This document shows positions 1 to 19,100 of a stretch of 64,000 nucleotides of DNA, piece after piece. Both the position numbers and the translations under genes were made by a program. The DNA is from Membranipora membranacea (Eukaryota > Bryozoa > Gymnolaemata > Cheilostomatida > Membraniporidae), in assembly GCA_914767715.1 (NCBI GenBank), contig OU612072.1:17980001-18044000 (forward strand), written 5' to 3'. How positions within the stretch are numbered: position 1 is the first letter of the stretch; each line of letters opens with the position of its first letter. The notes beneath the pieces are model-generated. The model had not been told where the DNA came from. It worked only from the letters and a program-made list of their open reading frames with translations, and ran no database searches.

Positions 1-32
1 CTGAAAATGAGATATATTGATCTGGCACTGAC

Positions 33-692
33 CTTGAGAGTTTTGATAGTAGTGTTTCCATAGCTGTCTGATCCTGTACTGACCACCCACGTCCCACATT
101 GTAAAGGTGAGACCCTTCTTAGGAGTCACAGTCTCGACATTAAACCCTATAGTAGGGATAGTTGTCACCGTCTCGTTCAGCTTAAACTTATACATTATTG
201 TAGTTTTACCTAAAAATGTAATAATTTGAATGTATAAATATAGAAATATAAGCATAAAAAGTAAGAAAACAAAATAATATGGAAAAACAGTGAACACCAC
301 ACCGCAAATCGAATCCTAGCTTGCACACTGAAATGTTGGCAATCAACATGAGGGCAAACAACGAATATACATTGAAGTTGAAGTACTTTAAAAAATAGTT
401 AACTGCAGAGCGTATTTGGGACATGCTACCTTCTGGCAAAAACTCACTTTAAAAGTGAAAGTGTCCCAAATACGCTGCTGTCATATTCCCTTCATGCAGA
501 CTGATATAAATTGAAGTCGTGTCCCCTCTGTTGTATCTAAGGGTAAAGACGGCACTCAAAAATCCAAATAAATGTCCATTAGATGTTAGTTATAGACTAA
601 CCTGCAGCATCTAGACCGAGCATAAGTATTCTCATGGGATTATCTCCAAAACCTTCAAACAGATTACTCAATTTAGACAAAAGTAAACCCAT
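33..692 (-). CDS. Arf-family small GTPase, N-terminal part (gene continues off the left edge)
   Basis: Two coding exons are visible, 602-692 and 33-209, joined in phase 1 inside the P-loop codon for glycine. They encode the first 89 residues. The start is the ATG at 692-690. Gly2 with Ser6 fits N-myristoylation. The P-loop GLDAAGKT lies at about residues 26-33, the switch I threonine in [12 protein letters not shown] at about 47-58, and the switch II start WDVGGQ at about 69-74. These are diagnostic of the Arf family, which recruits coats and effectors to membranes in its GTP form. It differs from Arf1 and Arf6 in a longer N-terminal helix and in the segment after WDVGGQ ([11 protein letters not shown] rather than DKIRPLWRHYF), so it may be a divergent paralogue. 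The second donor (AAG then GTCAGT) is at 32-31. The base-binding NKXD motif would be in exons outside the window. Confidence 0.9.
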
Positions 693-2258
693 TGTGCTGA
701 CGATGGCAAGAGCTCAGTAAAGTCAGCTGATCTTAAAACGATCCAAAATATCAGTCTATAGCTATGCTGCTTTGTGCGGATACAGTGACTCAATCTCTGC
801 CTTGTGATCAGGTTCCAGTTTGAGTTTAAATTGACCACTGTAGGCTATACTCACTCTTATATATGCCCAGCGATTCTTGCACCGTAAATAACTTTTATAG
901 ATAATTACAACCCTGGGCTAATTCATACTTATCAATACAATTGTGAGCTGGTTAGGTGTTACATAGCGCTGTGATTGTCATATCCTCCACGTGTAGGTTG
1001 TTGCTATACACAACAAGCTATTTAAACTACAATGATCAGCTATTGATTAGATTGCGTGCTTGAATTTCTCGGGCTAATAAACAAAACAAAGGTGGCACTG
1101 CTCTGGATTTCCCAAACAGTGTTTACATTGCTGAGTCATGAATTGCCAACACAGCCTTGTAGATGTGTATAATAGTCCAATCTTGCACAGGGAAGTTTTA
1201 TCGGAGATGGTGTCATTTATAGTGACTGTAATTCTAAGGATGAGGAACAGATAAACGCAAATTTACAGAATCATATCATGTATATTACATACAAAGTGTA
1301 CAACAGACATGAAATGAGTCAATGCTGTTACAATTAAGAAAAATAATTCTCAGTGAGACTACACTTGTTGTGGCAAATACAGTGCTATAGAGCATTGCAG
1401 AAATTAGCTGTAAGTATATAAGATGAAGCAGCACAAGATCAGATCTGTATGGGAGATACTTCAGTACGGAAAATAAAAAACAAAAATGATGGCATTAATT
1501 GAATGATCACAGACATATTATATGCCTGATGACTGAGCTGGCCTAGTAGCCGGCTGGTGACTGATCAAATAAACATGGTAACCATTCCTTCAGCTTATAG
1601 TCACGGGATAAAATTCCTTTAAACTAGTGATATGAAAAATAGATAGAACAAAACATAAACAGGTCAGCAGCATTGTATCAAAGGTCAGCAGCTCCACTCT
1701 AACACTGCTCTAGTGTCATCCATGGTAATGGAACAGGAGATTATGAGTACATGTGCACCAATCAGTTCGGGTCAGATGCCAATGTATTTATTGTAATGCA
1801 TGAGCTTTTAAACCGTTCAAAACAATCGGAAATTTTGCATTCAGTGGCAAACTGTCAACTACTTTCTTCATAGTGGCATTAGACTGAGTCCCCAGACTTC
1901 TGTCCCTGCCGGACGGCCCCACCCCTCCCCGTGACATTGCCATAAGGGTTTAGTCTTAGACTTATGTCTCACAGACTATTTGCATGTAGGTGCCTGATGA
2001 GTTACCTGTATGAGATCACCTGGTGTATACAACCTCAGCCTGCTTTGATTTTCTTTTCTTCTTTTGGCACATAACGAAAAACTTTTTTGTTTTTAAAAGA
2101 AAAAATGCCTATGACTGTCTCAGGTTATGTGTCAGCTCTTTAGTGACAACTGATATGCTAATTACGCTGATAACCCGTGTCACCTTACCGCAGCGTACAC
2201 AATATGGCATATCCTTACAGGTATTCTCTGTATTAAACCACCATACTATCGGACATGT
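693..2258. other. Intergenic: Arf upstream flank and probable OPA3 3' UTR
   Basis: No coding exon is recognisable on either strand. The right part probably carries the OPA3 3' untranslated region: a reverse-strand AATAAA lies at 1792-1787, about 470 bases past the OPA3 stop. The rest is unique-looking AT-rich sequence. Stop codons interrupt all frames and the short open frames show no family motif. Confidence 0.4.
1787..1792 (-). terminator. Candidate poly(A) signal of OPA3
   Basis: AATAAA on the minus strand, 467 bases downstream of the OPA3 stop codon. In AT-rich DNA such hexamers occur by chance, so this is only the nearest canonical candidate outside the coding sequence. Confidence 0.35.
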
Positions 2259-5200
2259 CTATTCGCTGCTAATCTGTTTATTGTGCATAACTTCGAACAA
2301 CCGAATAATCTCACTAATATCCGCATCCTGTTCTGTTATCGTCTGCTGTAGCCTGAGAACGTCCTTATTAAGTCGGGTTAGACTGAGATCCTGACTTTCA
2401 TCTTTCTTTGCTGCGTTTACAGATTGTCTATGATACTCCATGTATATGACTCCTGTAAATATGTGGTCAGTTTGGTGTTAATGTCAATCAGTCAAAAAAC
2501 ATTCAGATGATTGAACTCGTAACTATAGCAGAACTAGCCGCCTGACTGTAACAAGTTTGTTCTGTGGGTACAATATGCAAACTTATGTTCTTTTGGAGAA
2601 AGTGTCAAAAGTGCACTCACTGGAGTAACAAAGAATATCTAATTTTAAATTGAATTTAAATTTGAACATTTAAATAGAATTTAATTTTAATATTGAATTT
2701 AAAATGACAGCTGATTTATTTTTTATCCGACAACAATGGTGTAAACGGTGATTGACGTGTATAGGAGGCTAGTAATGGTGTCATACGGTGTTTGTTTCGA
2801 CCATAGATATATGTATATACATACATGTATATAGTATATTTTGTCTATGGTTCCGACAAGGAAATAAAAATTGACTGCAAGGTTTGCAATTGAGCAAAAT
2901 TTGCTATTCTTATCAGAGCCCTCAGTTCTGATGCATGCATAGAAGAATAGATGGGATCACATCATTTAACTATCTTTAACTCAACAGAATTGTGTGTTCG
3001 ATATTGGGGGCTAAACCATATTACTATCAAGATAAAGGCAGAGCCGGCCAGCCAATTTCCAACCAATCTATCAAAGAACATTAAGTATTCAATAATTGAC
3101 AATAATAATATAATGAACTACAAAACCGCTTTGATATCAAAATTATGAAACAATGTTTCAGCCAGAAACTCGGAAAAATTGGGAATTGAACCCATATCGC
3201 CTTCTTCAACTGTCTACTGAGCCACATGAATAATGTGTGCATGAAGTAGAGGAAAATTTGTGAGCTGAAATGTGAATAAGGTTTGTGTATGTATGTTTGT
3301 GTGAGTTTCACAGCCTGAATGTTTCAACCAATTATTAGTTTATATATTATCCCATCATTGCATAGAAAATAAAGTATAAAATTGGTGTATTAGGTAGCGC
3401 AAAGAAACATATGCGATGACCATTCGCCATTGATAAGTGAAGCTTCTACGGTTTGATCATTGTGAAGTCACCACAGTTGAGTGATAAAACTCAGGTACAT
3501 GTGATACTGAGACTAATGAACTGAGGCCATTGCTGGGACAATGTGTATGATCTGAGGCCGAGATCGAATCACAATTAGAGTAAAATATAGTTATCTTCTT
3601 TTTGAGCTAAGGGAGGCTACTCTAACAACTCCAGCTACAAACGATAGACCATGGAGGATCAAGGAGTTGTAGACCTACAACTCCTTGGGAGGATAAGACT
3701 TTATAGGCTCTTGGTTCCAGGGATACTAAATTAGGAATATTACCAGGAATTATTCCTTAAATATTATTGATGTTATGACATTCATAGTGTTTTCATGTGA
3801 ATTTTGAGCTTGAACTGAGTTGTCACCGCTTGAGAAAACTGTATCTATACCAATGGGGTGACATCGAGCGGAAACTATGTTCGTTAGACTCGGGTCTCTT
3901 GATATACAGCCTTTGGTTCTAACAATGCGATCTTAATCTACAGGCTCAGTGCAAACTGGGAGGCATTCCCACAGTGATAAACATACATGTAGTTTTAACA
4001 GAACACGTCAATTATGGATATGCAAACTAAGTTATCGAGAATAAATGGCTTGAACAAGCTGTATTTCACCCACACCATATAAAGCTGGCCTATACAAAAG
4101 TATCCACAGCAATTAGATCTCTCAGAAAAATAGACAGATTATTTTGTTTACTCACCTGCTGCGACACTCATTATGAATAGTTCTCCAAGTAGATCAGCAC
4201 CCTCATCGATAGCTCTAGCCTCAGTGAGCGGTGGTACTTTAAACTTGTGTCCGCCGAGGCGTGCTCCTGTAGACCATAGTCTTAACCTCACATCCCATCT
4301 GTGATAAACTACAATCAAATTCAGGCTACAGTAGCTTTTTTCCATTGAATTGCCTGTAATATTCCACACTGACATCGAGTAATCACTATTATCATGTGTA
4401 TCTTTGATCGTTAGAGTCAATTTAGTATGAGTACCTAGCGTGTACCCAAATTAATGCAATAAGCCACCTGTCGTTACACCAATTTCCCTCTGATGGTACA
4501 ACTCATGCTAAGTGAATTAGTTCACTCTCTATTGATCAGAGATATACATGCAATAGTATATCATGTCATCAGTGTGGTAATATTCCTGAAGAAACTAAAA
4601 AGCTGTTCACCGTTCAGGGTATCTGCCCAATAAATCTCCTGTGAAATAAGTTTGCTAAGACTTACTAAGAATGAAAAACAATGATTCTAGTAACTGCCAG
4701 AGCACACAAATACAATCATGCAACTCTATCTATAGCTTCATTCATGCAGTGTGTTAACCAACATTCATGTTATCAGGCACACATTGTTGTTGTCACTGTG
4801 GTGTGCCAACTCTAAGGGAGTAGCTGTGGTGTGTGACTTGTGACTTATATTACTACTGCAAGCGATTACAAGACAAGACATGTAACAATTATGCCAATTT
4901 TCTGTGCCCAAAGCAAGCAGCCATAGAGCTGATAGGTCTGCCCTGTCATAGCTATTATATATATATATATATATATATATACTTTTATTCTTCAATCCCT
5001 ACATATGATGGAAATGTATGTATCATGGGCCCCTGGGACTTACGTGTCTTTACTTTGCCAATGTCCACTATCAACCACCCAAAAAACACCAAACAGGGTA
5101 AGACACAAAAAAAATATTTGTTACAACCTACCTGAAGGTTCTAGCACAAACAGAGCTGACTTTATGGACCAGAGAAAAAAATTGTTTCTAGAAAATTCAC

Positions 5201-5445
5201 AAAATCTGAGTAGGCTGACATGTAAGTCCCAGGGGCCCATCATGGTATGTATGTATTGAATTGTAACTCAAACTGTTGTTTGTTTAATTTATTACTATCA
5301 ATTTCTCACCTTGTGCAGGTGGTGTGCACAAATAAGTTCTCAGCCAATAGTTACTCTTGGATTTCCTCTTGATGTATGAAGCCATAGGTTTACTGAGCTG
5401 CTTTATAGTTAGTGAAACAAGCTTGATTATGGGAAAAGAGCTCAT
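2259..5445 (-). CDS. OPA3: OPA3-like mitochondrial protein, three exons, 160 aa
   Basis: The exons are 5310-5445, 4156-4308 and 2259-2452. Phases join exactly, giving 160 residues plus stop (human OPA3 is about 179). Exon 1 carries the family N-terminus (SFPIIKLVSLTIKQLSKP, then the TYLCTPPAQ stretch matching TYICLPPAQ). Exon 2 continues VYHRWDVRLRLWSTG and ends ADLLGELFIMSVAAG, matching the GAELLGEA...GGG part of OPA3. Exon 3 begins GVIYMEYHRQ (compare LVLEYWRHQ) and then forms a coiled-coil tail LTRLNKDVLRLQQTITEQ. OPA3 proteins sit in mitochondrial membranes and affect mitochondrial shape and lipid handling; the molecular activity is not settled. The start is the ATG at 5445-5443; the longer open frame upstream begins with TTG. 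The exon 2 acceptor was chosen (TTGTAG at 4309-4314) because only it keeps phase. The gene is divergent from calmodulin, whose ATG is 2.45 kb away. Confidence 0.87.
3110..3240 (-). repeat. tRNA-derived SINE, copy 1
   Basis: On the minus strand there is an A-box-like stretch (TGGCTCAGTAGACAG) and a B box (GGGTTCAATTCCC) at normal tRNA spacing. It is followed by a tail shared with the copy at 6838-6962 (the segment containing CTTTGATATCAAA on the plus strand). It lies in OPA3 intron 2. Two diverged copies sharing both the tRNA-like head and an unrelated tail are the mark of a SINE, not a tRNA gene. Confidence 0.7.
3660..3687. repeat. Short perfect inverted repeat
   Basis: Two 13-base arms (CAAGGAGTTGTAG and its complement) are separated by 2 bases in OPA3 intron 2. 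No flanking duplication is apparent. Confidence 0.7.
4365..4576. mobile_element. MITE family B, copy 1 (CACACTGA ends)
   Basis: This is one of four related sequences in the window (also 31176-31403, 35582-35742 and 53640-53845). It begins CACACTGA and ends TCAGTGTG. Imperfect inverted termini of about 45 bases include CTATT, CATGT and TCTGATC blocks. It sits in OPA3 intron 1, close to the exon 2 acceptor. No open reading frame. The superfamily is not determined. Confidence 0.7.
4956..4981. repeat. (TA)n microsatellite
   Basis: About 26 bases of uninterrupted TA dinucleotides in OPA3 intron 1. Confidence 0.95.
4990..5262. mobile_element. Foldback/MITE with GGGCCCCTGGGACTTAC arms
   Basis: The left arm around 5012-5050 (TGGGCCCCTGGGACTTACG) and the right arm around 5215-5259 (CGTAAG-like complement containing AAGTCCCAGGGGCCCA) are inverted copies of about 40 bases enclosing about 165 bases. 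It lies wholly in OPA3 intron 1, about 50 bases from the exon 1 donor. I saw no second copy in the window, so calling it mobile is an inference from structure. Confidence 0.55.
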
Positions 5446-5694
5446 TCTCAACTTGTGAGTGAGCAAGTTAAAATTTGCTACTGAGATAAATGTTGTAGCC
5501 CTAGATGGTGGTGTTTATTTGTAGCAGTGTCCAATGAAGACACTCAAAACAATTTCACAACCAATCAAGAAACTTCTAACATCAGCCAAATATTTTGGTA
5601 CCTTTGCTATACCAGCTATTCAAGTAATTTTTGATTATTACTTTGATAAAAGGATGACAACTCCTATTTCAATTACAGTCTTGCACCTTTCAAC

Positions 5695-5726
5695 CAGGGA
5701 GGGTGGGATGAATCCCACCCTCCCTG
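5695..5726. mobile_element. 32-bp palindromic mini-insertion with 7-bp direct repeats (copy 1)
   Basis: The 15-base arm CAGGGAGGGTGGGAT is followed by 2 bases and the exact complement. The palindrome is flanked on both sides by TTTCAAC (688-694 within 5688-5694, and 5727-5733). The same palindrome recurs at 7364-7394 with a different 7-base flank. It lies in the OPA3/calmodulin divergent intergenic region. A further single arm (AGGGAGGGTGG) follows directly at 5734, so local duplication is an alternative explanation for this copy. Confidence 0.7.
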
Positions 5727-5815
5727 TTTCAACAGGGAGGGTGGAAGGTTATCGGTGAACTTGCGTAAAACTCACCGCACGCAAGCTAGATACATAGTAT
5801 ATTTAACGTTTGATT

Positions 5816-5845
5816 TAGCCTATCTAGGTGTGTCAAGACAGGCTA
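5816..5845. repeat. Family D mini-foldback, copy 1 (TAGCCT...AGGCTA)
   Basis: TAGCCTATCTAGG...GTCAAGACAGGCTA is a diverged member of a short foldback family also at 11286-11359, 42430-42471 and 55807-55840. The shared core reads TCTTGACAAGCTTTG. Weak inverted symmetry here. Confidence 0.45.
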
Positions 5846-6596
5846 CGTTTGATTTTGGTCGAAGGCGTTTGTTGCAGATAGAGTGGAAGCATTGGTCGAG
5901 GAAAAAACCCTCCAGTAGAAGCTAAAAGCCTTTCTTATCAGGTTTCTTGATCAAGAAAAATTGCAGTCAAATATTGTCTCAAGGCCTACCATTTTGATGA
6001 CTAAGTATGGCAGGTATGGAGCTGGTCTAGCCTTATTAGTTTTATGATTAAAAAACAGAGCCTTTGAGATAAGGCTAAAACAAATCGGATATCTACAATG
6101 TCACCACGAAATATAATTCTGTAAAACTGTAGAATGACAGCAGAATGCAGGGCAGTCCAGGTCATATATATGGCTAGTCTAGCAAGTTACCAAGGAGTAA
6201 TGGGCTTTCTCTTTGATTTCCTTGGTATTTACCACTGAGCTGAGTCATATATAATAATTATAGAGTTATTCTTCTAATCAGCAGTTGTATTTACACATCA
6301 TTCTTACACGTTATAATATGAACTTTTTTATAACTTGAAATGTCATTTCATTTTCTCTAACACTTATTTTGGCTGACAAAAAAAAGGATAATTGTACAAA
6401 AACCGATGAGTTTATATACATAGAGAGTCATGGAAAAGGGAATTATTATATAGTAATAAGACCAGGTGCAATTACTGTGCTGCTTTTCTTTTTTTCAACT
6501 TCAATAACTGCATATCATACTATGGTTTTCCATAAGGGAACAACGGATAACTAATAATATAAATTTTGGCATCAAAAAATATTGAGCTTTTTCTTG

Positions 6597-6610
6597 TCCC
6601 ACCCTCCCTG
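6597..6610. repeat. Single right arm of the CAGGGAGGGTGGGA family
   Basis: TCCCACCCTCCCTG stands alone, without its partner arm next to it. The nearest left arms are 5695 and 5733, but neither pair gives matching 7-base flanks, so I could not define a larger parent element. Confidence 0.6.
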
Positions 6611-6837
6611 TTGTGATCCTAGGCAGAAAGTGTGTGTCTAAATAACTCCCAATTCCTTGATTGTTGTCGCGGTGATAATATTTTGATCTTCTGAGATAAG
6701 CAACAACATAGTCTGTGCCCCCCAGACTTTGCCCCCCACCCGCGACAACATAATATGTGTTGTCTATGGATATTAATCAAAAATGAATTAAAAAAGACGC
6801 TCACATTAAGGCATGCCAGAATATATACTATATAATG

Positions 6838-6962
6838 ATCTACAACGCCTCTTTGATATCAAACTTATGACAATCAGGATCCGACTTTTTAACAAGAAAC
6901 TCGGGGAAAAATGGGAATTGAACCCATATTGCACTTACCTGTCTACTGAGTCACGTGAAAAT
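6838..6962 (-). repeat. tRNA-derived SINE, copy 2
   Basis: Minus strand A box TGACTCAGTAGACAGG and B box GGGTTCAATTCCC, with the same tail as the SINE at 3110-3240. It lies in the OPA3/calmodulin intergenic region. Confidence 0.7.
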
Positions 6963-7363
6963 TTTACAACGAAACAAAATGAATTCCGAGGGTCTAGACC
7001 AAAAAACTCATAGTATCAGAAAATCTCACCATTGTATTTTATTTTAGATGTGTTTCAAAGAGTTTAGCCTTGCCACACGCCCACTTCTTTGGCGAAATAC
7101 GAACAAAAACTTGGCCGCCACAATACGTCTAGACAAAAAGATAACTCATTCTCAGTTATTATCTAGCCGCCTATGTTTGTTGGCAAAGGTAGAAGGAAAA
7201 GTGCAATTGTATTCCTATATACTATTGTAAGAAATGTGTGTAAATACAAGTAAAATCGCACAGGAGAATGAGAATTACTATCCGCATCACATCAATGAAC
7301 TCCCTCTTCCAGTTCATTGATCACATCATATCATCTCCCTTACATTGCTCAACTTAGTGTAAT

Positions 7364-7394
7364 CAGGGAGGGTGGGATCATCCCACCCTCCCTG
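7364..7394. mobile_element. 31-bp palindromic mini-insertion with 7-bp direct repeats (copy 2)
   Basis: The same 15-base arm as at 5695 (CAGGGAGGGTGGGAT), one central base, then the exact complement. It is flanked by perfect GTGTAAT repeats at 7357-7363 and 7395-7401. It lies 0.5 kb upstream of the calmodulin ATG. Two copies with identical arms but different 7-base flanks support transposition-like insertion. Confidence 0.8.
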
Positions 7395-7897
7395 GTGTAA
7401 TGACAAAATATTGATCAAAAGCTGCGGACACTACGCAATTATAATAGTATAGTAGCAGGGGTTTCCCATGTTTATTGCTTGAATAAGTTCTGTCAATAAG
7501 ACTTGCTGCAATGCGGGATGTCATAGCCAATCAAAGGCAATATAGAAAATTGCGCCTGTTGCATAGCAACCTGTATGCTGTAGAATTGCCTATAAAATGT
7601 ATCACTACACTTACTTCAAGACCTTATATTTTTATTTCAAAGACATATTGAGGTGTGTAATAGGGGATTCATCTGATGAATGTATATGAAATCACATTAT
7701 TTTATGGTAGCTAATATCCAAACTCTGTAATATTGATAGAAAGAAGTGTTGTAAATAGATTATGTGTATGCGGAGTACTACGCATGTGATAAACCAAACC
7801 GGAAAGGATTCAAACCCACTTTCAAGAAACATTGACAGTCATCAATAGCACCTGTTAAGAGTTTGTTAGCAGAATTTTTGAAAATTAATCAGAAAAA

Positions 7898-17146
<9,249 letters not shown>

Positions 17147-17918
17147 GGTTTTCCACGTGGGATTCCAAGTTCGCAATTCCCACAACACAGTCATGTGTAC
17201 AGATTGAGATCCTAGTTACCGACCAAATCTCCTAGTTGTCTCCCCCAATGAAAATACTTACTTCAAAGGGAGGATAACTCTCAGTTAACCGTGTCTGTTT
17301 TATTAATTATTCACAACCACTTCATGGATATTGCCTCAATTACATTCCATCATGTATATTTATATTACCTTAGATGACATGCTCACAGTTTGTTACCAGC
17401 TCATTTATCTGTCTGTGCTCTTTTGACTAATTCATGTCTTCCAAGACCAGATGTAATTTTTTATTGGAATATTTTTCCTGTTTTATTGTTGATTTCAATA
17501 CAAAATACATCAAAAGCTGATTGAATCCTACAACATACATTTGACATTCTTTCTTTTTGAATTGATGATCAATCTTTTAATCTACTCAGTGGTGGCTGGC
17601 TAGAAGTCATAACAAATAACCACTAATTTGATGCCGTCTACTGTTATTTTGCTGCATTTACTGTGATCGCCAGAGGAAAAATGAGATGATTGTAAGCTAT
17701 GATTAACATACATAATATGACAAATGTGTTCTTGGTTATAAAGTGATGGTTGTTAATCAAGGGAAATGTAACTCTGCTGGTCCACTCCGAGGCAAAGCTT
17801 TGTAAAAATACGTCTGCGCAAAGCCGTCAATGCTTTTTAAAAAGCATTGAGTGCACAAACAATAAGGGAGTTTGTGAACATTGATGGCTACAAATAGAAA
17901 AAATGAAAAGTTGTCCGT
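17147..17918. other. Convergent 3' ends of calmodulin and the GPCR
   Basis: No coding capacity recognised. It must hold the 3' UTR of calmodulin exon C transcripts and of the GPCR on the other strand. Near 17830 there is a short AAGCATTGA/TCAATGCTT inverted repeat. Confidence 0.5.
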
Positions 17919-19100
17919 TCATGTTTCATCTGGAACTAGATATCTTTTTACAGATCTCATTGAGATACTTTGTGCGATGGTTCTTTCTCTATCAATTGAC
18001 TTCCTGTCCCTACACAGAACTAAATCTACCAAATGTTTTCTGTAGCTCTGACTTGTAGCCGCATATAATGCAAAGTTAGTTGCATGATTCAGTAGAAGAA
18101 AGAGATCGGCTACTGCCCTCGTTTTGATCCAGCTTTGCTCGAGTCTAGTATTTTTGGTGGACAGTTTGAGAATACGGCATACAAAGCTCGGACAAGTACA
18201 CAGGATGAACCAGATAGTAATACCAAGCAACATAATACTTATCCTCCTCTGCTCATTCCGCCTCCTTGGCTGCCTTACATGCGAAGACATTGAGCTTCGT
18301 TCTTGATTGTTAGATGAGAGAGAGGCTCTAGAGTTGCGGGCCCTGCGTAACGTACGCACAAGCATGATACTCAACAGAGAACAAATTATGAACGGAGCAA
18401 AACTATTACATACCTCCACCAGTGGGTAGTAAATGGTATTAAAGTTATTGTCACTAAAAAGTTTTGTATCTCTAAAGGTGAATCCACTTTCAGCGTTTCT
18501 CTCGATCCTGACAGTAAGGAATTCTGGGAGAATCAGAATTAATGAGCAGATGATAATCAGAGTGACAGTTAGTCTAGCCCTAGAAACAGAGCAATGCTGA
18601 GTCGCTCTCAGCGGGAAGTACACGGCGATAAACCTAAAGAACATGACAGATACGATACACCAATTACTCGACGTCATAAACACGTTTGCTGGAAAATACC
18701 AGACGTAGAAGATGAAATAAGTAAATGTTCCTTCTAACCCTTGGACATCCTCATAAGATAGAATAGGTTTGCTGGGGAGTGCTATACAACTCAGACCGTA
18801 TATTAGGTATATCAGTAGGACCAATAGGTCTGCTACAGCCATAACCAGTAGGAATATTGTAGTAGATGTCTGCCTTTTATGTAACATGGCTGAGAGGGTC
18901 GCGGCGTTCAGTAAGTTACTTAGCAGGCCTACGATACAGACTATAGTACCCGTCACGCCGTTCAGATTGAAGTAGAACTGATGTAGGTCCCTGCTGCCGG
19001 CTGAAGGATAACAGCTGTCGTTAGTGCAGTTGGCTGAGTTAGGCTCATGATTGGTGTTGTGTACGGTGTATAAGATTGTGGTATTATTTGCAGTATGCAT
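17919..19100 (-). CDS. Class A (rhodopsin-like) neuropeptide GPCR, FMRFamide-receptor-like, 393 aa, intronless
   Basis: A single exon with seven hydrophobic segments at about residues 48-72, 80-103, 125-160, 176-195, 225-248, 287-312 and 328-350. The N-terminus has NTT and NCT glycosylation sites. The TM1 asparagine (about 62) and TM2 aspartate (MAVADLL, Asp91) are present. TM3 ends FFRFIAVYFPLRA, the family position of (D/E)RY, so Arg156 is kept but the acidic residue is Phe. TM6 has CTCP for CWxP and TM7 NFALY for NPxxY. The Cys at TM3 position 3.25 and any Cys in loop 2 are missing, so the usual disulfide is absent. The overall pattern resembles invertebrate FMRFamide/myosuppressin-like receptors; the ligand is unknown. 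The start is the ATG at 19100; upstream in-frame TTG then a stop rule out an earlier ATG. A TTTTTCAG at about 19136 suggests a spliced 5' UTR. Confidence 0.88.
   Translation of the reverse strand: MHTANNTTILYTVHNTNHEPNSANCTNDSCYPSAGSRDLHQFYFNLNGVTGTIVCIVGLLSNLLNAATLSAMLHKRQTSTTIFLLVMAVADLLVLLIYLIYGLSCIALPSKPILSYEDVQGLEGTFTYFIFYVWYFPANVFMTSSNWCIVSVMFFRFIAVYFPLRATQHCSVSRARLTVTLIIICSLILILPEFLTVRIERNAESGFTFRDTKLFSDNNFNTIYYPLVEVCNSFAPFIICSLLSIMLVRTLRRARNSRASLSSNNQERSSMSSHVRQPRRRNEQRRISIMLLGITIWFILCTCPSFVCRILKLSTKNTRLEQSWIKTRAVADLFLLLNHATNFALYAATSQSYRKHLVDLVLCRDRKSIDRERTIAQSISMRSVKRYLVPDET

Noticed and set aside
2023-2394. 123-codon plus-strand frame opposite OPA3 exon 3
   Set aside because: Starts at a non-ATG codon and is the antisense shadow of the OPA3 last exon.
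3490-3560. Possible tRNA-like sequence with GATTCGATCTCGG on the minus strand
   Set aside because: The A-box-like part would lie on the wrong side of the B box, and no copy elsewhere supports a SINE.
6369-6554. 61-codon plus-strand frame starting MADKKKDN
   Set aside because: Its first codon is TTG, there are no splice or poly(A) signals, and no family is recognisable.
18124-18306. Plus-strand frame inside the GPCR locus
   Set aside because: Antisense shadow of the GPCR coding sequence.
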